From the NCBI GenBank assembly GCA_039931615.1, contig JBDTRR010000013.1:1-64000 (forward strand): a stretch of 64,000 nucleotides of DNA, in the 5' to 3' direction. Position 1 is the stretch's first letter. Every line of letters starts with the position of its first letter. The position numbers were made by a program, and so were the translations under genes. Positions 33,604-41,295 of the stretch are shown in pieces. Origin of the DNA: JAHFUI01 sp039931615. Lineage in GTDB: Bacteria > Acidobacteriota > Vicinamibacteria > Vicinamibacterales > CAVVIG01. The notes beneath the pieces were generated by a model that was not told where the DNA came from, ran no database searches, and saw only the letters and a list, made by a program, of their open reading frames with translations.

Positions 33604-34518
33604 ATGGACATCCAGCGGACACTACGGCGTCCTATCTCGTGCGTCGGAATCGGTCTTCATTCCGGCAACAAGGTGACTCTCTCGCTGAAACCGGCGGCTG
33701 CCGATTTCGGCATCAGGTTTCGCCGCACCGACATCGGCCATCTCGAGGTGCCGGCGACCGTGCACAACCTGGCCGGCATCCAGCTGGCGACCGGCCTGGC
33801 GCGCGAGGAAGTGTCGGTCGAAACGGTCGAACATCTCCTGGCGGCGCTGGTCAGCATGGGCGTCGACAACGTCATCGTCGAGCTGAGCTCGCCCGAGGTG
33901 CCGATCATGGACGGCAGCGCGGCGCCGTTCATCTATCTGATCCAGGAAGCGGGCGTGAAGCGGCTGCAGACGCCGCGCAAGTACCTGAAGATCATCCGCC
34001 CGATCTCGATTTCACGCGGCGACAAGCGCATCGCGCTCTACCCGTCGGATCACTTCAAGGTCACCTACAGCGTCAGCTACGATCACCCGCTGCTGCGCCA
34101 TCAGAGCCGGACGATCCGGATCACCGAGGACACGTTCATCGAGGACATCGCCCCGGCCCGGACCTTCACCTTCCTCAAGGACGTCGAGATGCTGCGGCAG
34201 AACGGGCTGGCGCTGGGCGGCTCGCTGGAGAATGCCATCGTGCTCGGCGAGACCGGCGTCCTGAACAACGCGCTCCGCTTCGAGGACGAGTTCGTCCGCC
34301 ACAAGATCCTCGACGCCATCGGCGACCTCGCGCTGGTCGGCCATCCGGTGATCGGCCACCTGGTCGCGCACCGGGCGGGCCATGCGCTCCATACCGAGTT
34401 CGCCGCCAAGATCCTCGACGAGACGCACGCCTGGCGGCTGGTCGAGGCGCCGATGGATCAGGCCGCGCTGCCCGCCGCCGGGACGGTCCCGCACGCGACA
34501 CCGCGGCTGGCCAACTGA
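33604..34518 (+). CDS. lpxC: UDP-3-O-acyl-N-acetylglucosamine deacetylase
   Basis: LpxC catalyses the committed step of lipid A synthesis and marks this as a Gram-negative with lipopolysaccharide. The 304-aa protein begins MDIQRTLRRPISCVGIGLHSG. Zinc ligand H77 is in SVETVEHLLAAL (catalytic E76), and the HKILDAIGDLALVGHPVIGH block carries the other ligands; EIPIMDGSAAPF-type VPIMDGSAAPFIYLI and FTFLKDVEMLRQNGLALGGSLENAIVL are family motifs. ATG 33604 is preceded by a GAGG motif. No other lipid A genes are adjacent. Confidence 0.96.
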   Translation: MDIQRTLRRPISCVGIGLHSGNKVTLSLKPAAADFGIRFRRTDIGHLEVPATVHNLAGIQLATGLAREEVSVETVEHLLAALVSMGVDNVIVELSSPEVPIMDGSAAPFIYLIQEAGVKRLQTPRKYLKIIRPISISRGDKRIALYPSDHFKVTYSVSYDHPLLRHQSRTIRITEDTFIEDIAPARTFTFLKDVEMLRQNGLALGGSLENAIVLGETGVLNNALRFEDEFVRHKILDAIGDLALVGHPVIGHLVAHRAGHALHTEFAAKILDETHAWRLVEAPMDQAALPAAGTVPHATPRLAN

Positions 34519-34520
34519 TT

Positions 34521-34590
34521 CAATTCACAATTCACAATTCACAATTAGCAATTCACAATTTTGTGAATCGTGAATTGTCAATTGTGAATT
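34521..34590. repeat. AT-rich AATTCACA-type repeats in inverted arrangement
   Basis: Repeated AATTCACAATTCACAATT units on the left, and TTGTGAATCGTGAATTGT...TTGTGAATT on the right, so the two halves are complementary and can fold into a long hairpin. It lies between the convergent lpxC and radical SAM genes, where it could end transcription from both sides. It is very AT-rich for this genome. Confidence 0.85.
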
Positions 34591-34597
34591 GCCCTGT

Positions 34598-35959
34598 CTA
34601 CCTGACCCAGAGTGTCTTGGTCGTCGTCTCCGAGCCGCAGTGCTCGAACCAGTCGATCCCTTCACTGACCAGATCGAACTTGAGCGCGTAGCGGCCCGGT
34701 CGATCGGGCGCCGCGATCTCGATCGGCACGTCGGCGGTGCCGCCCGGGCCGAGCGTCCGGGGCAGCCAGGCGCGGGCGAAATCGCGGTTGATGATCGCGC
34801 CGCTCGCATCGCACAACTGCGCGCCGAGCCGCACCAGCCGGCGGCCGTAGGTCGCCTGGGCGGGGAACGGACGCGTCGACAGGTTATGGACGCGCGTGCG
34901 GACCTGCAGCCGGCGACCGGTCCGCGCCATCAGCGGGACGCCCGGCACCAGCGTCCGGACGTCGATGCGCGCCCGCGGCATGGCGCCGGGAATGGCGTTG
35001 CCGAGGTCGTTGTCGTCCCAGATTTCACGGCGGATTGCGGCCAGCTGGGGCGATCCGGGGCTGAACCGCCGCGAGTAGGCGGTCTCGGGATGATCGGTGA
35101 TCTCCCAGCACAGCCGATCGACACCCATCCCGGCCGCCATCGCCCGGGCCCGATCCATCTCCTCGTCACTGTCGTTCCAGACGAACAGGATGTAGCGCCA
35201 GTTCAGGAACGGCAGATCCCGGCCCGCCCGCTTCTTCTCGTCGGCCATCGCCTCGAGCGTCCGGATCGCGACGTCGAACCGGCCGCGCTGCCGGTAGCGG
35301 CTGTAGCTCTCGGCGGTGGCGCCGTCGATCGAGAAGGTGACCTCGTCGATGCCCGAGTGCACGAGACGCCGCGCCTGGGCCTCGGTCAGCGCCAGGCCGT
35401 TCGTGCTGGTGTAGAGGTAGATGTGCGGGAAGTGCGTCTTGATGTACTCGCACATCTCGACCGCGCGTTTGTGCAGGAACGCCTCGCCGTAATTGAAGAA
35501 ATCGATCCGCACCAGCGACGGCCCCGCCTCGTCGACGACGCGGCGGAACAGGTCGAAGTCGAGCATGCCTGCCTGCCGGGTCCGGGTGATGCCGGTCTCG
35601 GGCGCGCAGCAGGCCTCGGCGCACGAGATGTTGCAGGCGGCGGTGCACTCGATGTAGAGCCGCGACGGCAGCGCGCCGGCATCGACCGGACGCACGGCCG
35701 GCGTGTCCCCCTTCTTCAGCGGCAGCTTCAGGGCGCAATCGCCGCAGAACCTCGAGCCCCCGGCGTTCAACTCCGATCGCAGCGTGGTGATGGTCGAACC
35801 GCTCCAGACACCCGTGACGGACGACGACCGCGCGTCACCGAGCACGCGGTGGCCGTACGGGTCGGCGCAGCCGCAGACCAGCCGGCCGTCGCACAGCATG
35901 ACCATCGTCGTCCACGGCCACGAGCACTGGAAACGGGTCGACAGGTAATTCAACGACAC
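34598..35959 (-). CDS. Radical SAM protein with N-terminal cysteine cluster
   Basis: A 453-aa protein. Domain order: an N-terminal SPASM-like cysteine region (CSWPWTTMVMLCDGRLVCGC, then RFCGDCALKLP, residues about 12-78), a radical SAM core with ECTAACNISCAEACCAP (about 103-119), DFFNYGEAFLHKRAVEM, YLYTSTNGLALTEAQ and VTFSIDGATAESYSRYR, and a C-terminal beta-sandwich (about 330-453, RVHNLSTRPFPAQATYGRRLVRLG...). The cluster motif reads Cx3Cx3C rather than the usual Cx3Cx2C. SPASM clusters normally follow the core; here the cysteines precede it. Reaction and substrate are unknown. Confidence 0.78.
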   Translation of the reverse strand: MSLNYLSTRFQCSWPWTTMVMLCDGRLVCGCADPYGHRVLGDARSSSVTGVWSGSTITTLRSELNAGGSRFCGDCALKLPLKKGDTPAVRPVDAGALPSRLYIECTAACNISCAEACCAPETGITRTRQAGMLDFDLFRRVVDEAGPSLVRIDFFNYGEAFLHKRAVEMCEYIKTHFPHIYLYTSTNGLALTEAQARRLVHSGIDEVTFSIDGATAESYSRYRQRGRFDVAIRTLEAMADEKKRAGRDLPFLNWRYILFVWNDSDEEMDRARAMAAGMGVDRLCWEITDHPETAYSRRFSPGSPQLAAIRREIWDDNDLGNAIPGAMPRARIDVRTLVPGVPLMARTGRRLQVRTRVHNLSTRPFPAQATYGRRLVRLGAQLCDASGAIINRDFARAWLPRTLGPGGTADVPIEIAAPDRPGRYALKFDLVSEGIDWFEHCGSETTTKTLWVR

Positions 35960-35999
35960 GGGATTGACAACTGGAATCGGCGATTGATGATTGCTGAAT

Positions 36000-36056
36000 T
36001 TGTGAATCGTGACTTGTGAATCGTGACTTGTGAATCGTGACTTGTGAATCGTGAAT
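36000..36056. repeat. 14-bp tandem repeat TGTGAATCGTGACT, four copies
   Basis: Four direct copies (36001-36056), the last ending GTGAAT. It belongs to the same GTGAATT-type AT-rich class as 34521-34590 but here all units point the same way. It lies between two minus-strand genes. Confidence 0.9.
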
Positions 36057-36060
36057 TCCG

Positions 36061-36327
36061 TTATCTGCCCGCCAGCTTCCGCATGTAGGCCTCGAGCTTG
36101 TCGTTCTCGTACTTCACCGTGTTGAGGAACAGGCTCTCGGCCAGATAGGCGCGGCGCTCGCCGTCGTCCATCTGATCGATCAGATGCTGGATCTCCTTGA
36201 CCAGGTCCTCGAACGAGCGCTCCAGTTCCCGTTTCGCGGTCACTTCCTGGTAGAGCGTTTCCATGACGGCCAGCAGATCGCCGTCGAGCGGAATCATGGT
36301 GCCGGTCGTGGTTTTGATGGTGCGCAT
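36061..36327 (-). CDS. Small conserved-looking hypothetical protein in the STAS operon
   Basis: An 88-aa, charged, mostly helical protein: MRTIKTTTGTMIPLDGDLL, then a probable coiled coil (VTAKRELERSFEDLVKEIQHLIDQM) and a helix ending ENDKLEAYMRKLAGR. No signal peptide or known motif. It starts 5 bp after the STAS protein gene, so it is in the same operon and may be a partner in that regulatory switch. Function unknown. Confidence 0.75.
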   Translation of the reverse strand: MRTIKTTTGTMIPLDGDLLAVMETLYQEVTAKRELERSFEDLVKEIQHLIDQMDDGERRAYLAESLFLNTVKYENDKLEAYMRKLAGR

Positions 36328-36332
36328 GGTCC

Positions 36333-36674
36333 CTATGCCCCGAAGCTCTTGACGGCGGCCGGCTCGTCGGCGTGGATCTCGATGAAGTTCTGCGCCCCGG
36401 TCATCGTCAACATCGTTTCGACCCGCTTCTGGACGCCCGACAGCTTGAGGTGGCCACCGGCGCTGTGCACCTGCCGGTAGAGATCCATCAGGCAGCCGAT
36501 GGTGGCGCTGTCGACATAGGTCACCGGCGTCAGGTCGATGAGGATGTCGCGCCGTCCGTCGGCGACCAGGACGCTCACCGCCGACGAGAAATCGGACAGG
36601 ATCGGATACATCAGGCGCGTTTCGCCGACCCGGACGATCGAGATGGGCCCAACCTGTTCGGTCTTCACATTCAT
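36333..36674 (-). CDS. STAS-domain anti-sigma factor antagonist
   Basis: A 113-aa single STAS domain of the SpoIIAA/RsbV type: VGPISIVRVGE, DILIDLTPVTYVDSATIGCL with the phosphorylatable serine S56, and GGHLKLSGVQKRVETMLTMTG, FIEIHADEP. In known systems the unphosphorylated form binds an anti-sigma kinase and frees a sigma factor. ATG 36674 has a GGAG site 7 bp upstream. It follows the sigma factor gene by 16 bp. No RsbW/SpoIIAB-type kinase is in the window, so its partner is elsewhere or different. Confidence 0.9.
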   Translation of the reverse strand: MNVKTEQVGPISIVRVGETRLMYPILSDFSSAVSVLVADGRRDILIDLTPVTYVDSATIGCLMDLYRQVHSAGGHLKLSGVQKRVETMLTMTGAQNFIEIHADEPAAVKSFGA

Positions 36675-36690
36675 CGCTCGCTCCAATTCC

Positions 36691-37293
36691 TCATATGCTG
36701 GCCGCGTCGGTCATCCGCTTGACGTGCCGGGCCAGCTCGGTGCGGCCCCGGTTGATGCGCGACTTGACCGTGCCTTCCGGCAGATGCAGCCGGTCGGCAA
36801 TCTCCTGGTAGGTCATCTCCTGGATGTCCCGCATCAGCACCGCCGTCTTGAGCGTGTCGGGCAGCTCGGAGAGCGCATGGCGGAGCAGCACGACGCGATC
36901 CCGCTGCTCGAGGTGGGCCATCGGGCTGATCTCGTGCGACGCCGGCGACAGCTCGTTCGGGTCGACGTCCCGATCGATCGTCTCGCGCTCCTTGCGCACG
37001 CTGCGGTAGTGGTCGATGCACAGGTTCCGGCTGACGCTGATCAGCCAGGTCTGGAAGTTGGCCCGCCGGTCGAAGGTGTTGAGCGACTTGAAGATCTTGA
37101 GGAAGATGTCCTGCGCCAGGTCTTCCGCGGCGTCGTGCTTGCCGACGAACTTGTAGGCGATGTTGAACACCTTGCGCCAGTACTGCCGGACGATCAGCTC
37201 CCAGGCGACCTGATCGCCCTGCAGGCAGCGCTGAATCAGCGTCTCGAGGGCCTCTCCCGTGAATGGCTGCGCAGCCTGTGATTCGGACGGCAT
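36691..37293 (-). CDS. ECF-type RNA polymerase sigma factor
   Basis: A 200-aa sigma-70 family protein with region 2 (LIRQYW-like VRQYWRKVFNIAYKFVGKHDAAEDLAQDIFLKIF, NFQTWLISVSRNLCIDHYR) and region 4 (ELPDTLKTAVLMRDIQEMTYQEIADRLHLPEGTVKSRINRGR), joined by a linker of about 35 residues. The ATG at 37293 is preferred over the TTG three codons upstream. It leads a three-gene unit with a STAS protein and a small protein; pairing of an ECF sigma with a STAS factor is unusual enough to note. It is divergent from lysA. Confidence 0.92.
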   Translation of the reverse strand: MPSESQAAQPFTGEALETLIQRCLQGDQVAWELIVRQYWRKVFNIAYKFVGKHDAAEDLAQDIFLKIFKSLNTFDRRANFQTWLISVSRNLCIDHYRSVRKERETIDRDVDPNELSPASHEISPMAHLEQRDRVVLLRHALSELPDTLKTAVLMRDIQEMTYQEIADRLHLPEGTVKSRINRGRTELARHVKRMTDAASI

Positions 37294-37401
37294 TTTTATC
37301 AAGGGCTCTCACCGGTCGGCCCGCAGCGGCCGGCGCTCGATGGCGCGCCGGGGGCCGATCACTGGGAGCTGGCGGCTGAAAGGGTAAAATAGCCTATCAC
37401 G

Positions 37402-38658
37402 TTGACTGAACACACCGGCTTCTATCGTGCGGACGAGGCACTCGTCTGCGACGGCGTGCGGCTGGCCGACGTCGCCGCCGCCGAGGGCACGCCGCTCTAC
37501 GTCTACAGCGCCGCGGCGCTGCGCGGCCGCTACCAGGCGATCGATGCGGCATTCGGCGCCTACCCCCACGCCCTGCACTACGCCCTGAAGGCGAACTCGA
37601 CGTTCGCCATCGCCCGTCTCGTGCGGGAGCTGGGCGGAGCGGCGGATGCCAACTCGATCTGGGAGATCGAGCTGGCGCGCAAGGCAGGGTTCCCACCCGA
37701 TGCCATCGTCTTCACCGGCGTCGGCAAGTCGGCCGCCGAGCTGGAGTGCGCCGTCTCGCTCGGTCTGAAGGCGATCAACGTCGAGTCGGCCGGCGAGCTG
37801 GCGCGGGTCGAGGCGATCGCCGATCGAACCGGGGTGGTCGCCCGCGTCGCGGTGCGGATCAATCCCGACATCGACTCGGGCAGCCATCCCCACATTTCCA
37901 CCGGCCTCAAGATCAACAAGTTCGGCGTGCCGCTCGACGATGCCCGGGACCTGCTGGCGACGATCGGCCGGCGCCGCGCGCTCAAGCTGGTGGCGGTGCA
38001 CGTCCACGTCGGTTCGCAGATTTCGACGCTCGAGCCGCTGCGCCGCGCGGCCGCGATCGTGGCCCGCGTCTCGGCCGAACTCGGCGCCTCCGGCGCCGCG
38101 CTCGAGTACGCGGATCTGGGCGGCGGGCTCGGCATTTCCTATGACGGCCGCCCGGTGCCCTCGCCGGCGGAGTACGTCGGCGCCCTGGTCGACGAGATGC
38201 GGCCGACCGGCCTGCCGATCGTCATCGAGCCGGGCCGCGCGATTGCCGGTCCGGCGGCGGTGATTGTCGCCCGCGTCATCGACATCAAGCCGCGCGACGC
38301 GTCGAGCGACTTCGTCGTCATCGATGCCGGCATGACCGAGCTGATGCGGCCGGCGCTGTACGGCGCCTTCCACCGCATCGAGGCGCTGTCGCCGCGCGCC
38401 GCACCGCCGCGCGACTACGAGATCGTCGGCCCGGTCTGTGAGAGCAGCGACGTGGTCGGCCGCGACCGCCGGCTGCCCCCGCTCGAGGTCGGCGACCTCG
38501 TCGCCATCGGCGACGCCGGCGCCTACGGATCGGCGATGGCCTCGAACTACAATCGGCGCCCGCTGCCGGCGGAAGTCCTGGTCGACGACGGGACATGGCG
38601 GGTGATTCGACGCCGTCAGACACTCGAGGATATGCTGTCGCTCGAGAGCGGCAGCTGA
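37402..38658 (+). CDS. lysA: Diaminopimelate decarboxylase
   Basis: A 418-aa fold-type III PLP enzyme; it makes lysine from meso-diaminopimelate. The PLP lysine is K63 in HYALKANSTFAIARL. SGKSxxELxxAL-like GVGKSAAELECAV, RINPDIDSGSHPHISTGLKINKFG, HVHVGSQI, DLGGGLGISY, EPGRAIAGPA and the active-site cysteine in GPVCESSDVVGRDR are all present. The start is TTG at 37402, the first start giving the family N-terminus; a TAAAAT -10-like element is 12 bp upstream. Confidence 0.95.
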   Translation: MTEHTGFYRADEALVCDGVRLADVAAAEGTPLYVYSAAALRGRYQAIDAAFGAYPHALHYALKANSTFAIARLVRELGGAADANSIWEIELARKAGFPPDAIVFTGVGKSAAELECAVSLGLKAINVESAGELARVEAIADRTGVVARVAVRINPDIDSGSHPHISTGLKINKFGVPLDDARDLLATIGRRRALKLVAVHVHVGSQISTLEPLRRAAAIVARVSAELGASGAALEYADLGGGLGISYDGRPVPSPAEYVGALVDEMRPTGLPIVIEPGRAIAGPAAVIVARVIDIKPRDASSDFVVIDAGMTELMRPALYGAFHRIEALSPRAAPPRDYEIVGPVCESSDVVGRDRRLPPLEVGDLVAIGDAGAYGSAMASNYNRRPLPAEVLVDDGTWRVIRRRQTLEDMLSLESGS

Positions 38659-38679
38659 CGCGGACAGTTTCCAACCCCT

Positions 38680-39273
38680 ATGCCCGGACACATCATCGCG
38701 TTCGAAGGCCTGGACCAGAGCGGCAAGCAGACCCAGGCGGAGCTGCTGCGCGATCGGCTGAAGGAAGAGGGCCACAAGGCGCGGCTGGTTTCGTTTCCCG
38801 ACTACGCCACCTCGATCGGCGAGGAGATCGCCCGCGCCCTGGCCGGCGAGCGCGACTACGATCCGGACGTCATGCAGCTGCTCTACGTCGCCAACCGCTA
38901 CGAGCGGAAGGCCGATCTGCAGCGCTGGCTCGACGGCGGACTGATCCTCGTGTCCGATCGCTACATCGCCTCGAGCATTGCCTACGGCGAGGCGCAGGGG
39001 CTCGATGCCGGCTGGCTGGCCGCGATGCAGGAATTCCTGCCGCCGCCGTCGCTGACGATCATGCTGGACATCGAGCCCGCGACCGCCGTCCAGCGCAAGG
39101 CGAACGACCGCGATCGCTACGAGCGCGACCTGGCGCTGCAGACGCGCGTGCGCGAGAGCTACCAGCGGCAGGCGGCCGCCAGCGACTGGATCGTCCTCGA
39201 CGGGGAACGCCCCAAGGACGACATCGCCGCCGACGTCGTCAGCGTCGTGCAGTCACGACTCGGGCCGCCGTAA
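38680..39273 (+). CDS. tmk: Thymidylate kinase
   Basis: A 197-aa P-loop kinase that phosphorylates dTMP. P-loop EGLDQSGKQTQAELL, the base-binding FPDY, the DRYIASSIAYGEAQGL motif and the LID region RYERDLALQTRVR are visible. In the P-loop, the residue following GLD is Q, as in archaeal and some bacterial forms. It starts 21 bp after lysA and is probably co-transcribed. Its 3' end overlaps the convergent comF gene by about 35 bp. Confidence 0.93.
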   Translation: MPGHIIAFEGLDQSGKQTQAELLRDRLKEEGHKARLVSFPDYATSIGEEIARALAGERDYDPDVMQLLYVANRYERKADLQRWLDGGLILVSDRYIASSIAYGEAQGLDAGWLAAMQEFLPPPSLTIMLDIEPATAVQRKANDRDRYERDLALQTRVRESYQRQAAASDWIVLDGERPKDDIAADVVSVVQSRLGPP

Positions 39274-39955
39274 GCGCACGAACCTCGCCCGCCCCGGCCG
39301 CCTTCAAGGCCCGGGCGCACGCCTCCAGCGTCGCCCCGGTTGTCGACACATCGTCGACCAGGACGACCACGGCGCCGTCCAGGCCGCGCGCCGCCCGCGT
39401 CGCGGCAAACGCATCCCGGACATTGCGGTGGCGGCGGGCGGCGGGCAGCCCGGTCTGGGTTGGCGTCGCCCGGACCCGGCGCAGCGCATGGCGCACCGGA
39501 AGATCGAGGTAACGGGCGAGGTCGGCCGCCTGATTGAATCCGCGCTGCCGCCGCCGCGACGGGTGGAGCGGCACGGGAACGACATAGGACACGCCAACGA
39601 GGAGCCCGGCGGCGCGCCGGTGCATCAGCGCGGCCAGCCCGCGGGCCAGCGAACGGCGACCGTCGTACTTGAACGCGTGAACGATGGCCCGGAGTGCGCC
39701 GTCGTAGGCGCCGATCGCCCGCGCCCGGTCGATGCTGGGACGGCCGCGGCGACAGCGTGCGCACCAGTCGCGTGTGTCGCGCCATCCCGGCAGCGGATCA
39801 CCGCACCGATCGCAGAGCGGCGGCGTGAGCGGGAGGATGGATTGCCAGCAGCCGGCGCAGACCGGTCCGCCGGTGGGGTGATCGAGCGGCTGGCCGCAGG
39901 CGGCGCAGGCCGGCGCGAGCACCACCGCGACCAGGGCATCCACGATGCCCGTCAA
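39239..39955 (-). CDS. comF: ComF family amidophosphoribosyltransferase-like protein
   Basis: A 238-aa protein with an N-terminal zinc ribbon (APACAACGQPL, VCAGCW, LCDRCGDPL, WCARCRR) and a phosphoribosyltransferase domain with the PRPP loop VVVLVDDVSTTGATLEACARAL. YDGALRAIVHAFKYDGRRSLARGL, VPVPLHPSRRRQRGFNQAADLAR are family hallmarks. ComF proteins take part in natural transformation in some bacteria; their exact activity is unsettled. TTG 39955 was chosen with an AAGG motif upstream, but GTG 12 bp further in is possible. dprA lies elsewhere in this window. Confidence 0.9.
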   Translation of the reverse strand: MTGIVDALVAVVLAPACAACGQPLDHPTGGPVCAGCWQSILPLTPPLCDRCGDPLPGWRDTRDWCARCRRGRPSIDRARAIGAYDGALRAIVHAFKYDGRRSLARGLAALMHRRAAGLLVGVSYVVPVPLHPSRRRQRGFNQAADLARYLDLPVRHALRRVRATPTQTGLPAARRHRNVRDAFAATRAARGLDGAVVVLVDDVSTTGATLEACARALKAAGAGEVRALTAARVVTARR

Positions 39956-39993
39956 CCGTACCTTGACGTGCCCTACAAGGAGTCTTGCAGGGA

Positions 39994-40425
39994 TCACTCC
40001 GCGGACGACGAGCGGCTGTCGGCTGGCGCGCGCGGACTCTTCGGCGGCGGCGGCGCCGGAATCTCCACCCGTTCGGCGTTGCCCCACAGGCGCTCGAGAC
40101 TGTAGAACAGGCGGGTTTCCGGGCCGAAGATGTGGACGATGAAATCGAAGTAGTCGAGCAGGATCCACTCCGCCCCCTGGTAGCCCTCGACGTGCGCCGG
40201 CCTGGCGCCGTCGGCCGCCAGCGCCTCCATGACGGCGTCGGCAATCGCGCGAGTCTGGCGCGGGTTGCCGCCCGAACAGATCAGGAAGTAGTCCGCGAAT
40301 CCCGCCGCCTGGCGCAGGTCGAGCAGGACGATGTCGTCGGCCTTCTTGTCGTCGGCCGAGGCGATGGCCCGTTGAATCTGGGACGGAATCCGCGTGGGTT
40401 TTCGGCGCTTCTCAGTCTTGGCCAT
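39994..40425 (-). CDS. rsfS: Ribosomal silencing factor RsfS
   Basis: A 143-aa protein that binds ribosomal protein L14 and blocks subunit joining in poor growth. The Iojap domain spans about 15-118: ADDIVLLDLRQAAGFADYFLICSGGNPRQTRAIAD and the RPAHVEGYQGAEWILLDYFDFIVHIF stretch are typical. A proline-rich tail of about 25 residues is extra. It follows nadD by 21 bp, the standard partner. Confidence 0.94.
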   Translation of the reverse strand: MAKTEKRRKPTRIPSQIQRAIASADDKKADDIVLLDLRQAAGFADYFLICSGGNPRQTRAIADAVMEALAADGARPAHVEGYQGAEWILLDYFDFIVHIFGPETRLFYSLERLWGNAERVEIPAPPPPKSPRAPADSRSSSAE

Positions 40426-40446
40426 GCAACCTGCCTGCCCGTTGGG

Positions 40447-41295
40447 TCATGAGCCGCCGCCGGAGCCGGTCGCGGCCGTCACATCTTGATAAAGCGCGTG
40501 CTGTTCGATGTGCTGCCGCACCGCCGGCGGGACCATCCCGGCAATCGGCTGACGGTTGGCGAGCGCGCCGCGGATCGCAGTCGCGGACACATTCGCGGTC
40601 GGGACATCGATCAGAAAAATCACTGTCTCCTGCGTGGGGATCGGCTCAGACGCCGGCACGCCCTGAAAGGCGTGCCCTACACCAGACTCACCCAGGGGTG
40701 GCCGGTCATCAGACCGTCCCGCGAAACCAGCTTCGCGTCGCTCGACACCAGACTCTTGCAGGGGACGGTCTTCAGACCGTCCCGCGGCGCCGCGGTCTGC
40801 CTGGAAGCTGACCGCTGGATCCATCGTCCGCATCCGATCCGCCAGCGCCGGCAATCGCGCCGGCAGCTCGCCGACCGGTGTGCCGCGCCGCGAGATCACC
40901 GCGAAGTGGGCAAGGTTCAGCACCGCCGGGTAGTGCTTCCACGTCGCGATCTCGAGAAACGCGTCGGCGCCGGTCACGAAGTACAGTTCCTGCGCATCGA
41001 AGCCCTGGTGGTGAAGCCGGTGGAGCGAGTCGGACGTGTACGACCGGCCGTCCTCACGCAATTCGAGATCCAGCGCGCGCCATCCCCGCCGTCCGGCAAT
41101 GGCCAGCGCCACCATCGCGAACCGGTGGTAGCCCGACGCCTCCGGCTGCGGCCGGTGGGGCGGGATGTTGGACGGCAGCACGAGGAGCTCTCCAAGATCG
41201 AGCGCGGTCTGCGCCGCCGCGCCGGCATCCAGATGACCGCAGTGGATGGGGTCGAATGTGCCCCCGAGTATCCCGACCCGCCTCGGCGCGGTCAT
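40447..41295 (-). CDS. nadD: Nicotinate-nucleotide adenylyltransferase with an in-frame palindromic insertion
   Basis: NadD makes nicotinate adenine dinucleotide in NAD synthesis. The 282-aa protein shows VGILGGTFDPIHCGHL, VLPSNIPPHRP, GYHRFAMV, YFVTGADAFLEIATWKHY and the C-terminal SATAIRGALANRQPIAGMVP. The family is usually 190-220 aa. The excess is one block of about 55 residues before ETVIFLIDVPTANVSATAIR, coded by palindromes at about 40655-40790. The two GRSEDRPL/GRSDDRPP segments are a 66-bp duplication. The frame is kept, so the enzyme may still work with a loop. ATG 41295 overlaps the obg stop as ATGA. Confidence 0.93.
   Translation of the reverse strand: MTAPRRVGILGGTFDPIHCGHLDAGAAAQTALDLGELLVLPSNIPPHRPQPEASGYHRFAMVALAIAGRRGWRALDLELREDGRSYTSDSLHRLHHQGFDAQELYFVTGADAFLEIATWKHYPAVLNLAHFAVISRRGTPVGELPARLPALADRMRTMDPAVSFQADRGAAGRSEDRPLQESGVERREAGFAGRSDDRPPLGESGVGHAFQGVPASEPIPTQETVIFLIDVPTANVSATAIRGALANRQPIAGMVPPAVRQHIEQHALYQDVTAATGSGGGS
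40655..40783. repeat. Palindromic elements inside the nadD coding region
   Basis: Palindrome A, GGCACGCC-CTGAAA-GGCGTGCC, is at 40655-40676 with tail CTACACC. Palindrome B (about 40700-40720) is imperfect. Palindrome C, GGGACGGTCTTCAGACCGTCCC at 40762-40783, is a perfect 10-bp stem. The segment ACACCAGACTC...CAGACCGTCCCGCG occurs twice, 66 bp apart (40679 and 40745). The same stems and the CTACACC tail occur between genes at 27931-28026. Confidence 0.9.
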
